Made by a program: the position numbers and the translations under genes. Shown piece after piece: positions 54,107 to 62,869 of a stretch of DNA of 64,000 bases. The stretch's first letter is position 1. Every line of letters begins with the position of its first letter. The notes beneath the pieces were generated by a model. The model saw nothing but the letters and a program-made list of their open reading frames with translations. It was not told the origin of the DNA and searched no databases. The stretch comes from Pedobacter psychroterrae (GTDB lineage Bacteria > Bacteroidota > Bacteroidia > Sphingobacteriales > Sphingobacteriaceae), in contig NZ_SJSL01000001.1 of the NCBI RefSeq assembly GCF_004331695.1, forward strand, positions 1,178,001-1,242,000, given 5' to 3'.

Positions 54107-55960
54107 TTAGTTTAGTGGTAAGCTTATTTCAAATTTGGTTCCTTTGTCTCTTTCACTATGTACTTTTATGGTCCCCCCCATTTGGGCCACAATGTCCTGA
54201 ACATAATTTAAGCCCAGTCCAAACCCTTTTACATCGTGCAGGTTTCCGGTAGGCACTCTGTAAAACTGGTCAAATATCCGTTTTGTATGTTCTTTGGTCA
54301 TACCTATCCCCTCATCCTCTACCTCGATGACCAATGCTCTTGCCGTGTTTCTGGTCCGGACAGTTATTTTTGGAATGTCTTTGCTGTATTTATTCGCGTT
54401 ATCTACTAAGTTATAAAGTACGCTGGATAGGTGGAGTTCATCACCGACAATCACGGGTTGTGCTGCCTCGTTCTGTATGCTGACTATTGCATTTTTCTTT
54501 TTCAGTTGCAGGTCCATACTGTCGATCACTGCCAGCACAAGATCATTGACATTCACTTCTTCATGTTCCAGTTTCAATTGATTCTTTTCTATCCGGGCAA
54601 TGCTGAGTACCCGTTCTATATGATTGCCAAGCCTTACATTTTCATCATAAATAATTCCGGCCAGTCTGCTGATCCGGCTTTTATCATCGGCTATTTCAGG
54701 ATCTTTAAGGGCTTCGCTTGCAATCATGATGGTAGCTACGGGAGTTTTAAACTCATGGGTCATGTTGTTGATGAAATCTGTTTTCATCTCAGAGATCTTC
54801 TTTTGCCTTAATATGGCATACAGCGTATAGGAAAAGATAAAGATCAATACCAACAGTAAGCCGGCTGAAGAGGCCATAGTCGCCCACATATTGCTCAGGA
54901 TCAGGGAATTTTTGTCAGGGAACATTAAATACAGCATTCCAGGATCACGAAATATGTCGTTGCCAAATAAGGGTATTTTATAAATATTGCCGTTGTTACT
55001 TTCAGCCCCTGTGATATGGGCAGCGGGACTGTAAAGCAGGGAATCTTTGTTGGCCAGCTTAAGCCAGAAATCATAATTCAGGCTGATATTTCGGGTGAGC
55101 AATTCCTTTTTGATCAGCGTATCCAGGTCATCTTTAGGTACCCGCTTTTCAATGGGCACATTTACTTGGCGCATTTCATTCCTGACATCTTCCAGATATT
55201 TTAAGCCGTTTACTTCAAAAACGGTCTCATTTTCTGTCGCTGCAGTATCATTCATCAGTCTTTTTAAGGCTTCCTGATATTTTCTTTCGGCGATTTTGTC
55301 CTCAGCTTTGAATTTCACTGCAGCCTGTGTGGTTACCTGCTCGAGGGTGATGGTTATTGGGGTAAGGTTTCTAGGATTATACGCTAAGTATCTGATGCTG
55401 TCTGGCAATCTTCCAGGGAGCATGGAGAATGTCGATGATTTTTTTGGGGTGATGGTCTGGTTGATCGTTCCTCTCATCTTGCCAAAGTTATCAACCCCCA
55501 AGTCTACCTGTATTTGTAAAGCAGCCACTCCTTTATTGAGTTCGAAATTGGTGATCTCCTGAAATATCTCTTCACTAATTACCTGCGGCGCCGGGAAGTT
55601 AACTCTAACCAGACTGTCGCGCGTATTTAGGTCTTCAATGATGCGTTTTTGCTGATCAAGCTTGCGCTTTTCTTCTTCTTCTTTATACTGCTCTTTGAAA
55701 TCTACGATCTGCTGGGTCCTCAATCTGAAATCGCGTTCGCGTTTCATCCTGATTTCAAAATCTTTTTTGGTTAGGTGGTTGGCAGCATAGCGTTTCTGTA
55801 CTTTACTGACCACATCATTTAATGCCTGATTTACATTTTGTTCAAAAAGCTGCGACTTAAGGTTATAGGCTTCCCTTATGTAATACAGCTGCATTACAAA
55901 CACGCCAAGCAAGGCTATGGTCATCAGGGTGGTTATCAACCAAAGACTCTTCTTCTTCAT
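54107..55960 (-). CDS. sensor histidine kinase with long periplasmic domain
   Basis: A 617-residue membrane kinase. Spans at about 8-26 and 362-383 bracket a periplasmic domain of about 330 residues that begins with a long charged coiled-coil-like stretch (for example QYKEEEEKRKLDQQKRIIED). The HisKA phosphoacceptor is H402 in FINNMTHEFKTPVATI. The ATPase domain has the N box YNLVDNANKYS, EVEDEGIGM and GFGLGLNYVQDIVAQMGG. With the adjacent regulator it forms a complete two-component system; the signal is not known. Confidence 0.93.
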   Translation of the reverse strand: MKKKSLWLITTLMTIALLGVFVMQLYYIREAYNLKSQLFEQNVNQALNDVVSKVQKRYAANHLTKKDFEIRMKRERDFRLRTQQIVDFKEQYKEEEEKRKLDQQKRIIEDLNTRDSLVRVNFPAPQVISEEIFQEITNFELNKGVAALQIQVDLGVDNFGKMRGTINQTITPKKSSTFSMLPGRLPDSIRYLAYNPRNLTPITITLEQVTTQAAVKFKAEDKIAERKYQEALKRLMNDTAATENETVFEVNGLKYLEDVRNEMRQVNVPIEKRVPKDDLDTLIKKELLTRNISLNYDFWLKLANKDSLLYSPAAHITGAESNNGNIYKIPLFGNDIFRDPGMLYLMFPDKNSLILSNMWATMASSAGLLLVLIFIFSYTLYAILRQKKISEMKTDFINNMTHEFKTPVATIMIASEALKDPEIADDKSRISRLAGIIYDENVRLGNHIERVLSIARIEKNQLKLEHEEVNVNDLVLAVIDSMDLQLKKKNAIVSIQNEAAQPVIVGDELHLSSVLYNLVDNANKYSKDIPKITVRTRNTARALVIEVEDEGIGMTKEHTKRIFDQFYRVPTGNLHDVKGFGLGLNYVQDIVAQMGGTIKVHSERDKGTKFEISLPLN

Positions 55961-56117
55961 AGGTATTTACTCAAAAATAACGAAGGATTTACAGAATTGG
56001 TTGATTTTAACATATTTTAACCAAATGAGGTATACTATTTGGCTTATGTATAGACTACGTAACGTGTAGTTAACTAGACTTTGTCGCAAATCCCCCGTTA
56101 TATTGTCGCATGAAACC

Positions 56118-56149
56118 TTGGGCAGGATTTTAGTTTATGATTATATTTG
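56118..56149 (+). promoter_or_regulatory. predicted promoter (TTG-N21-TATATTTG) of the AHSA1-like gene
   Basis: TTG at 56118-56120 and TATATTTG at 56142-56149 fit the Bacteroidota consensus. A start near 56156 leaves a leader of about 25 bases before the ATG at 56181. Confidence 0.5.
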
Positions 56150-56180
56150 ATCTATCAGGTAACAATTAAAATAATCAAAT

Positions 56181-56624
56181 ATGAAAAAGTTAGCATTCAG
56201 CATTACCATCGACGCTACTCCCGAAAAAATCTGGAACATTATTATTGGTAAAGAAACCTATCCGGCTTGGACATCAGTATTTGCCGAGGGTTCTTCCGTA
56301 GAGACGGACTGGAAAAAAGGGAGCAAAGCAATATTTGGGGATGGCTCAGGCTCGGGAATGATTGCATATATTGAGGAACATGAGCCTAATAAGTTTTTGT
56401 CTATTAAACATGTTGGGATGCTGAACGATGGGGTGGAAGATACAACAAGCGACAAAGTAAAAGACTGGGCTGGTGCACATGAAGACTATACCCTTACACC
56501 AGTCGATGGAAAGACCGAATGGCTGGTTGAAATTGACGTAAATCAGGAATGGGAGGAATACATGACTAAAGCATGGATTCAGGCACAGCAAAAAGTAAAA
56601 GAAATGGCTGAGAAAGCCGGTTAA
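56181..56624 (+). CDS. SRPBCC/AHSA1-domain protein
   Basis: A 147-residue single-domain protein of the START/Bet v1-like superfamily. The opening KLAFSITIDATPEKIWNIII and YPAWTSVFAEGSSVETDWKKG are the typical first strand and helix. GSGMIAYIEEHEPNKFLSIKHVG and DYTLTPVDGKTEWLVEID continue the curved sheet, and a long C-terminal helix ends the protein. The pocket binds small hydrophobic ligands in relatives; the role here is unknown. The stop overlaps the stop of rpiA by four bases (TTAA). Confidence 0.85.
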   Translation: MKKLAFSITIDATPEKIWNIIIGKETYPAWTSVFAEGSSVETDWKKGSKAIFGDGSGSGMIAYIEEHEPNKFLSIKHVGMLNDGVEDTTSDKVKDWAGAHEDYTLTPVDGKTEWLVEIDVNQEWEEYMTKAWIQAQQKVKEMAEKAG

Positions 56625-57322
56625 TTTTTATGGCCGGGTTTAATGATGTTTATCCCATTAGGCCCGGCAATAATTGCACTGGTAGCCAATTTATAAAAAA
56701 GCGAATGATCGACTACTCCCGGGATCATCTTGACCGTGTTTAAGTCTTTCAGCTCTGGTAGTGTATCGAATTTAACGTCCAGCAGGTAATTTCCATAATC
56801 AGAGATGATCGCCCCATCCTTTTGGCTGCTATTGCGCAGGTTTAATATAGCTCCGGGAAACTGTTTTGTCAGTTTTCCCATAACTGACATTAAAGCCGGA
56901 GGTAGAATCTCAACAACCAGCGGATATTTTGCGTCAAGTTTATCCACCATTTTTGCTGAATCGCCTATCAGAACAAACTCTTTAGCCATAGATGCCAGTA
57001 TCTTCTCGGTGGTATGGATACCCCCGCCGCTTTTCAGTGCGTTCAGTTCGCTGTCGAACTGGTCACAGCCATCAAAATATATATCAAGGCTTTTAAAGTA
57101 GTCCGGTGGCTGGACATTTAACGCATTTTTCTTTAATCTATTGATTGTTGTAAAAGAGGAAGAAGTACAGATCACTGATGAAGCCAGCTTTTTATCTTCA
57201 GCAATCATATCTGCCAGATGCGAGACAGATGACCCGGCACCCAGACCAATGACCTGCCTTTCAGATATTAATTTGAGTGCTTCAGCAGCAGCCTGCTTTT
57301 TATAATCAGGTAAGATTTCCAT
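56621..57322 (-). CDS. rpiA: ribose-5-phosphate isomerase A
   Basis: A 233-residue pentose-phosphate enzyme interconverting ribose-5-P and ribulose-5-P. Characteristic segments: QVIGLGAGSSVSHLADMI near the N-terminus, SLDIYFDGCDQFDSEL (catalytic Asp region), LKSGGGIHTTEKILASMAKE (catalytic Glu/Lys region) and PGVVDHSLFYKLA near the end. Length and order are normal for RpiA. Confidence 0.94.
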   Translation of the reverse strand: MEILPDYKKQAAAEALKLISERQVIGLGAGSSVSHLADMIAEDKKLASSVICTSSSFTTINRLKKNALNVQPPDYFKSLDIYFDGCDQFDSELNALKSGGGIHTTEKILASMAKEFVLIGDSAKMVDKLDAKYPLVVEILPPALMSVMGKLTKQFPGAILNLRNSSQKDGAIISDYGNYLLDVKFDTLPELKDLNTVKMIPGVVDHSLFYKLATSAIIAGPNGINIIKPGHKN

Positions 57323-57394
57323 AGGGGTTTATTATATGCGGTATAAAATTAGGTAAATAGTTGTTGCCGAGGCTTTACTTTACCAGTTAAAAGT

Positions 57395-57402
57395 TATTTT
57401 TG
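57395..57402 (+). promoter_or_regulatory. -7 element (TATTTTTG) for the gene at 57434
   Basis: TATTTTTG matches TAnnTTTG and lies 31 bases before the ATG. The -33 partner is weak. Confidence 0.3.
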
Positions 57403-57433
57403 TTTTTAAACGCTTTATCAATTTAACATTAGC

Positions 57434-58507
57434 ATGAAAAAAATCGCTCTAATTATTTCGCTGATAGTTTCTTTCTTATCTTCAGAAGGACAGATTTTTT
57501 ATTCCATTAGGGGAGTTGTGAAAGAGTCGTCAGGTGAGACCTTACCTTCAGCAACCATATTTCTGGATGGCTCGGAAAAGAAAACCTCTACCAATGATAA
57601 AGGAGAATTTAGGTTGGGCGGCTTATCCCCGGGAACTTATCAACTTACGGTGCATTTTATAGGATACAAAACTTGGAAACAGAATGTGCAGATCCGTGAT
57701 AAATCAGCAGTTGTAGATGTGAAAATGGAAACTTCTGAAAAGACGCTCAAAGAAGTAGTCATTACCAACACCGCGACCGCAAGTAAATACCTGCAGATGT
57801 TTCGTCAAAACTTTCTTGGAGATACCGAGAATGGCCGTTCATGCATGATACTTAACCCTAAAATACTGAAATTTTCGGAGCAGGGTCCCTCCGTGACAGC
57901 CAAAACAAAAGATTTTCTTGAAATAGAAAATAGAAATCTGGGTTATAGGATTAAGTATTTGATCCGGGATTTCAGAATCAACCGTTACAGTCAGATAGCG
58001 AGCTATACGGGTGAGTGCATATTTGAAGGTATGAAGGGCTCTGAAGAGCAAATGCAGGAATGGGAAAACAACCGCAAACTTGCTTACTACGGTTCCTTAA
58101 TGCATTATATGCGGTCCTTATACAGCGGATCCACTGATGAGGAGGGTTTTTACGCTTATTTTGTAAAAGATGCAAAAAAGGAAAACCCACGAATTGATAC
58201 CCAAAAGACCGGCAGACAACACCTTCTAGCATCCAGCGATAGTACATTCCTCACGATGAAATTTCTAGAGCCATTGTATCTGGTTTATGACACGGCAAAA
58301 GTGACCACAGAAATCCCCAATGCAGATGAGGAAAGAATAGTAAAATCCATAAATGAGAAAAGAGGATCATTTATGGAGCTTTATCTTGATAAAGCAACTA
58401 TTGACGCTAAAGGAAGCATTGTTGATTACCGCAGCTTTCTGATTAAAGGTTTATGGGGGACCAAACGTATTGGCGACCAGCTTCCGTTTGAGTATGTGCC
58501 TCATTGA
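57434..58507 (+). CDS. carboxypeptidase-like regulatory-domain protein, function unknown
   Basis: A 357-residue exported protein: signal peptide (ending SSEGQ), a carboxypeptidase-regulatory-like domain at about 24-110 (IRGVVKESSGETLPSATIFL, LSPGTYQLTVHFIGYKTW), then an uncharacterised domain of about 240 residues with FLGDTENGRSCMILNPKILK, YRIKYLIRDFRIN and a C-terminal strand region. This N-terminal domain is common on Bacteroidota surface proteins without a barrel. The second domain is not identified. It is followed by purD after 51 bases. Confidence 0.75.
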   Translation: MKKIALIISLIVSFLSSEGQIFYSIRGVVKESSGETLPSATIFLDGSEKKTSTNDKGEFRLGGLSPGTYQLTVHFIGYKTWKQNVQIRDKSAVVDVKMETSEKTLKEVVITNTATASKYLQMFRQNFLGDTENGRSCMILNPKILKFSEQGPSVTAKTKDFLEIENRNLGYRIKYLIRDFRINRYSQIASYTGECIFEGMKGSEEQMQEWENNRKLAYYGSLMHYMRSLYSGSTDEEGFYAYFVKDAKKENPRIDTQKTGRQHLLASSDSTFLTMKFLEPLYLVYDTAKVTTEIPNADEERIVKSINEKRGSFMELYLDKATIDAKGSIVDYRSFLIKGLWGTKRIGDQLPFEYVPH

Positions 58508-58522
58508 ACATCGGTATTGGGA

Positions 58523-58553
58523 TTGTTTTATACTGACAATTTATCTAAGTTTG
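58523..58553 (+). promoter_or_regulatory. predicted purD promoter (TTG-N20-TAAGTTTG), likely leaderless
   Basis: TTG at 58523-58525 and TAAGTTTG at 58546-58553 match the Bacteroidota consensus. The expected transcript start coincides with the ATG at 58559, so the upstream in-frame ATG at 58517 lies outside the transcript and is rejected. Confidence 0.55.
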
Positions 58554-58558
58554 CCCTT

Positions 58559-59830
58559 ATGAATATCTTAATATTAGGTTCCGGCGGAAGAGAGAGTGCA
58601 TTTGCCTGGAAAATCCGTCAGTCAACGCTTTGCAGTCAGCTATTTATCGCCCCTGGAAATGGCGGTACCGGAGCTTATGGTAAGAATGTCAATATCAATC
58701 CAAATAATTTCGAAGCTGTAAAAGCATTGGTGCTTAAAGAGCAGGTCAAGTTGGTGGTAGTGGGCCCTGAGGAACCTTTGGTAAACGGTATTCATGATTT
58801 CTTTTTAAACGACGCTGATCTGGCGGGTATTCCCGTTATAGGACCTAAAAAAGAAGGCGCCATACTGGAAGGAAGCAAAGACTTTTCCAAGCAGTTTATG
58901 GCCCGCCACGGAATTCCGACACCGGGTTCGCAATCTTTTACCAATGATACACTCGCTGAAGGATTGGCCTATCTGGAGAACCATAGTCTGCCAATCGTGC
59001 TTAAAGCTGATGGATTGGCAGCTGGTAAAGGAGTGCTGATCTGTCAGACAGTTGATGAGGCAAAAGAAGAACTGCAACTAATGCTGGGCGGTAAGTTTGG
59101 TAATGCCGGCTCGCTGGTGGTAATAGAAGAATACCTTACCGGAATCGAACTTTCTGTATTTGTACTGACAGATGGAGATAATTATGTGATCCTTCCGGAA
59201 GCAAAAGACTATAAAAAAATAGGGCAAGGTGATAGCGGACTCAATACCGGCGGCATGGGTTCAGTTTCTCCCGTTCTTTTTGCTGATGAGAAATTTTTAA
59301 AAGAAGTAGAGCAAAGCATCATTATTCCAACGATTAACGGTCTTAAGAAAGACAATATAGATTATACCGGCTTTATTTTCTTCGGACTATTTAAAGTAGG
59401 CGATAAACCAATGATCATAGAGTACAATTGCCGCATGGGCGATCCTGAAACGGAAAGCGTCATCCCGCGTATTGAAAATGATCTTGTAGACCTGTTTCTT
59501 GCCGTTGCAGGAAAAGAACTAGGTGGCTATCAATTGAAGATCAGTCCAAAAAATGCCGCTACGGTTATGGTAGTTGCAGGTGGTTATCCAGGTGATTATG
59601 AAAAAGGAAAGGCCATCACAGGAATTGATAACATTCGTCAGTCAACTGCTTTTCATGCCGGAACGGTATTGGAAGGTGGCGTAGTAAAGACTAACGGAGG
59701 ACGGGTGATCGCAATCACCAGCTTACAGGACAGCCAGTTTGATGCCCTGCAGTCGGCCACTGCCGATGCAGCCCGTATTTACTTCGACGGTAAATACTTT
59801 AGAGAAGACATCGGATTTGATTTAGTATAA
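58559..59830 (+). CDS. purD: phosphoribosylamine-glycine ligase (GAR synthetase)
   Basis: A 423-residue ATP-grasp ligase that joins glycine to phosphoribosylamine in purine synthesis. It begins MNILILGSGGRESAFAWKI as the family does. ATP-grasp elements VLKADGLAAGKGVLIC, GLNTGGMGSVSPV, FFGLFKVGDKPMIIEYNCR and MGDPETESVIPRI follow. The start at 58559 fits both the family start and the promoter geometry. Confidence 0.96.
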   Translation: MNILILGSGGRESAFAWKIRQSTLCSQLFIAPGNGGTGAYGKNVNINPNNFEAVKALVLKEQVKLVVVGPEEPLVNGIHDFFLNDADLAGIPVIGPKKEGAILEGSKDFSKQFMARHGIPTPGSQSFTNDTLAEGLAYLENHSLPIVLKADGLAAGKGVLICQTVDEAKEELQLMLGGKFGNAGSLVVIEEYLTGIELSVFVLTDGDNYVILPEAKDYKKIGQGDSGLNTGGMGSVSPVLFADEKFLKEVEQSIIIPTINGLKKDNIDYTGFIFFGLFKVGDKPMIIEYNCRMGDPETESVIPRIENDLVDLFLAVAGKELGGYQLKISPKNAATVMVVAGGYPGDYEKGKAITGIDNIRQSTAFHAGTVLEGGVVKTNGGRVIAITSLQDSQFDALQSATADAARIYFDGKYFREDIGFDLV

Positions 59831-59851
59831 ACCAACACACAATAACCAGAC

Positions 59852-60634
59852 ATGAAAAAAACAATTGCGCTTTTATTGGTCTTATCTTTTACTGCTGTGA
59901 TGTCACAGACATTTGCCGCTTCAAAAGCGTTCTACCAGATCAAAATCTATCATTTAAAGAATGCAGAACAGGAACAAAAAGTAGATGATTTCTTAAAGAA
60001 TGCTTATTTACCAGCGTTGCATAGGGCCGGAATACCTAAAGCCGGTGTATTTAAGCCAGTGAAGATCGCGGGAACAGAGTCAGGTGAACTGTTGATCTAT
60101 GTGTTTATCCCTTTTAAATCTATGGCCGATTTTCAGAAATTGCCTCAGAAGCTGGAAAAAGATAAAGCCTATCACCTTGACGGAGCAGCTTATCTCAATG
60201 CTTTATATTCGGCAGTTCCTTACGACAGGATCGAAAGTATCTTGTTAAATGCTTTTGAAGGTAGTCCGAATTTTAATCTTTCGGCTGTAAGCACACCAAA
60301 AGCAGAACGCATTTATGAGCTCAGAAGTTATGAGGGGCATACTGAGGCGATCTCTAAAAATAAAATTGAGATGTTTAATAAAGGGGATGAAATAGGACTC
60401 TTTAAGCGCCTGGGCTTTAACGCTGTTTTTTATGGGGAAGTAATATCAGGCCCCCGCATGCCTAATTTGATGTATTTAACAACTTTTGCAAATAAAGCCG
60501 ACCGTGACCAGCACTGGGATGCATTTGGAAAAGATGCTTACTGGAAAGTGCTGTCTGCCAAACCGGAATATAAAAACAACGTATCCAAAAATGTTTCGCT
60601 GTTCTTATACCCGGCAGATTACTCTGATATTTAA
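59852..60634 (+). CDS. NIPSNAP-domain exported protein
   Basis: A 260-residue protein with a signal peptide (ending SQTFAASK). Two related dimeric alpha/beta-barrel domains are visible: residues about 25-125 (YQIKIYHLKNAEQEQKVDDF, YLPALHRAGIPKAGVFKPV) and about 145-255, beginning RIYELRSYEGHTEAISKNKI, with FYGEVISGPRMPNLMYLTTF and DQHWDAFGKDAYWKVL, a good NIPSNAP match. Biochemical role in bacteria is not established. It follows purD by 21 bases. Confidence 0.87.
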   Translation: MKKTIALLLVLSFTAVMSQTFAASKAFYQIKIYHLKNAEQEQKVDDFLKNAYLPALHRAGIPKAGVFKPVKIAGTESGELLIYVFIPFKSMADFQKLPQKLEKDKAYHLDGAAYLNALYSAVPYDRIESILLNAFEGSPNFNLSAVSTPKAERIYELRSYEGHTEAISKNKIEMFNKGDEIGLFKRLGFNAVFYGEVISGPRMPNLMYLTTFANKADRDQHWDAFGKDAYWKVLSAKPEYKNNVSKNVSLFLYPADYSDI

Positions 60635-60649
60635 GACCATACCCGGTAT

Positions 60650-62233
60650 TTAGTTTACAGGAAGTACGAACAGGGGCGTTTCGGTTACGGTTAACGGTAA
60701 TTTTCCGTTGACTACTTTCAGTACTTTCATGCTCATTTCATCCTTTCCAATTTCCGGATGATAGACTTTTGCTTGCCTGACATTTTTAAGCTCCAATGTG
60801 TATTTAACTGAACTGCCATCTTCAGAAGGTTTGACCAGTACATATGCCAGTTTGCCCTCGAGCTCGTAAATATCCACAAGCGGGGCTTTAGACAATGCAG
60901 ATTTGTAAGTGTAATTGCCCATTAGTTTGTTGGCCTGAAAGATATAATCGGCTGCGGGTTTGCGACTACGATCTTTATTAAGCAAGCCTGAAGAGGAAAA
61001 CCGTCCGCCGCTTTCCATGTTTTCGTCATATGTCTGATAAAGGAATACCCTGCTCACACCATGGCGCAAATAAAGGAGCGATGATCTCAAAATCCAGTCT
61101 GCTTGTGTTTCCAGTGCAGTTTTATTGCCGATTGGGATGGCCCTTAAGGGGCTCCTTTGGTCGACGTCATAGCCGGTTTCGGTCATCCAAACAGGTATGC
61201 CACCTGCATGTTCCCTTGCCATTTTCATGAAATTATTCGCTATAGAGTCTGCAGCAGACTTTTCAGGTGCCATGCCCCTGGTAGCTTTGACGCCCTGGGT
61301 TGATTCATCATCATCAGAATAAAGATGATAATTGATCACGTCCCAGCAAAGGTTGACCGATCCATCTGCCCTATAACCCCTGTTTTCTTGACACCATTTT
61401 ACCATTTCAATTACATAGGCGGTATCAGGTTTGGCCAGCCCGCCCATGACTACGATCATAGAAGGGTCTGCATTTTTCACTCCTGCGCCAGGCCCCATTG
61501 TATTTTTATGTCCGTCATAGAAGGCCGACATATTTGCGGCGTAATGACTTCCGCTCTGGTAGGCTTTTGCGCCCTTCCACCATTTGTCGCGTTCGTTGTC
61601 ACATTCAATGTAGCGGATTAGCCCCAAACCTTTCTTTACAGTATTCACCTGATCGTTTGCCCATCTGGGTCTGTTGTCGACGCTCAGAAGTACTATGTCG
61701 ATATTCGTGTTACTCCCATACCTGGCTGTGTACTGAAAAGCCACCTTAGCCTGCTCAATATAGGAATTCGGATCGGAGAAGTCTTTTCCGGACTTTACGG
61801 GCACATTGTCCTGATCAGCCCCGGAATCAGCCGGATAAGTGCTAACCATCCATTTTGGAATGGTTTTGAGACAGGCCAGCACGTCGATGCCGTTGCTTTT
61901 GCAGGCCTCATACAAGGCGTCATAATTCCAGCCCCCGCTGAGTGTAGGATTGAAAGAATACCTGCCTTCCTCCTGTTCCAGCTTTTCCCAGTCCATGTAA
62001 TGACGGATGGCGGTAAAAGATTTCATGCCATTTAGCCGGTCCTGGTCTATCTTTGAGGGATCTTTCTCATTTTCAAAGTCCCATTCAAAAGCATTAACTC
62101 CAAAAGCATGTTTGAGTGGTATTTTTTCAGTGGGATGCATTTTTGAGGTGATGGATTGTCCATTTATTGAAATGCAGGGAATCCATATACAAGCAGCGGA
62201 AAGAAGTGTTTTTAGTAAATTCAATTTTAACAT
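60650..62233 (-). CDS. exported clan-A-like glycoside hydrolase
   Basis: A 527-residue secreted protein: signal peptide (about 1-25, ending SINGQS), a TIM-barrel domain of about 380 residues and a beta-sandwich tail (about 430-527). The acid/base is probably E214 in YIECDNERDKWW (N213-E214) and the nucleophile E352 in VWMTETGYD, both in the positions expected for clan GH-A retaining enzymes. Other barrel strands: AIRHYMDWEKLEQEEGRY, VINYHLYSDDD and VFLYQTYDEN. No substrate can be assigned and it is not part of a clear polysaccharide utilisation locus. It may act on host or own-cell glycans. Confidence 0.75.
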   Translation of the reverse strand: MLKLNLLKTLLSAACIWIPCISINGQSITSKMHPTEKIPLKHAFGVNAFEWDFENEKDPSKIDQDRLNGMKSFTAIRHYMDWEKLEQEEGRYSFNPTLSGGWNYDALYEACKSNGIDVLACLKTIPKWMVSTYPADSGADQDNVPVKSGKDFSDPNSYIEQAKVAFQYTARYGSNTNIDIVLLSVDNRPRWANDQVNTVKKGLGLIRYIECDNERDKWWKGAKAYQSGSHYAANMSAFYDGHKNTMGPGAGVKNADPSMIVVMGGLAKPDTAYVIEMVKWCQENRGYRADGSVNLCWDVINYHLYSDDDESTQGVKATRGMAPEKSAADSIANNFMKMAREHAGGIPVWMTETGYDVDQRSPLRAIPIGNKTALETQADWILRSSLLYLRHGVSRVFLYQTYDENMESGGRFSSSGLLNKDRSRKPAADYIFQANKLMGNYTYKSALSKAPLVDIYELEGKLAYVLVKPSEDGSSVKYTLELKNVRQAKVYHPEIGKDEMSMKVLKVVNGKLPLTVTETPLFVLPVN

Positions 62234-62333
62234 ATGAAAGGCTGGCGGTTGAAATTAAGCAATTTAATCGATTTTATACCCCTGCCGGGTAAGATTCTAT
62301 AGGCACAAATTTCTATATATAAAAGATTAAAAG

Positions 62334-62341
62334 TAGATTTG
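62334..62341 (+). promoter_or_regulatory. -7 element (TAGATTTG) for the small exported protein
   Basis: TAGATTTG matches TAnnTTTG and is 8 bases before the ATG at 62350, giving a short or absent leader. No clear -33 partner was found. Confidence 0.3.
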
Positions 62342-62349
62342 CCTGTAAC

Positions 62350-62652
62350 ATGAGACACATTGTTACTTTATCCCTTGTATTTTTTAGTCTCACCCATCTC
62401 GCGAAAGCTGAGCGGGTGGAGGGGTTAAGGCTCATTACTGAAAAATACTGCAATAAGCAGCAGAATGGTACCGAACTGATCAATATTGATTCAAACCAAG
62501 CTGACGACCATCACTATCCTTTTTTTCTGTCTTACAGTGATTTAACCTGTATAGGCGTACTTCCTGAGTTTCGCATTGCCAAGTTCAGAACACGTAATCA
62601 AGTTATTGCTGACCTTACCATACGGGAAAAACCTAAGAACAACAGCCCTTAA
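62350..62652 (+). CDS. small exported hypothetical protein
   Basis: A 100-residue protein with a cleavable signal (TLSLVFFSLTHLAKAERV). The mature part has two Cys (EKYCNKQQ and LTCIGVLP) that could form a disulfide, and a strand-rich centre (HHYPFFLSYSDLTCIG, EFRIAKFRTRNQVIADLTI). No family is recognised. It stands alone between the glycoside hydrolase and secA with its own -7-like element, so it is probably real. Confidence 0.5.
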   Translation: MRHIVTLSLVFFSLTHLAKAERVEGLRLITEKYCNKQQNGTELINIDSNQADDHHYPFFLSYSDLTCIGVLPEFRIAKFRTRNQVIADLTIREKPKNNSP

Positions 62653-62665
62653 TCTAATCCTATAA

Positions 62666-62788
62666 GTCATCCTAAGCTACACGTCATCCTGAATTTATTT
62701 CAGGATCCCGGATATGCTATTAGACCTGAACTAAAGGTCATCCTGACCTCGAAGAAGCTGCGAAGCTAAATAAATTCAGGATGACGTG
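62666..62788. repeat. palindromic repeat element with GTCATCCTGA ends
   Basis: 62680-62700 (CACGTCATCCTGAATTTATTT) is the exact reverse complement of 62768-62788, a 21-bp perfect arm pair enclosing 67 bases. GTCATCCT also occurs directly at 62666-62673 and 62737-62744. An alternative small hairpin CCTGAA/TTCAGG uses the left arm (62688-62693 with 62699-62704). It resembles the element at 18810-18883 in its GTCATC-type ends. Confidence 0.6.
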
Positions 62789-62869
62789 GCACACAATATG
62801 ATGTAGATCAAAGGGTCAGTTGAACAAATCACACAATTAATTAATAATCATAAAACACAATCATAAAAC

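Noticed and set aside
55961..56117. Short palindrome-like ACTACGTAACGTGTAGT region upstream of the AHSA1-like gene
   Set aside because: Arms of only about five bases with mismatches; too weak to call a regulator site.
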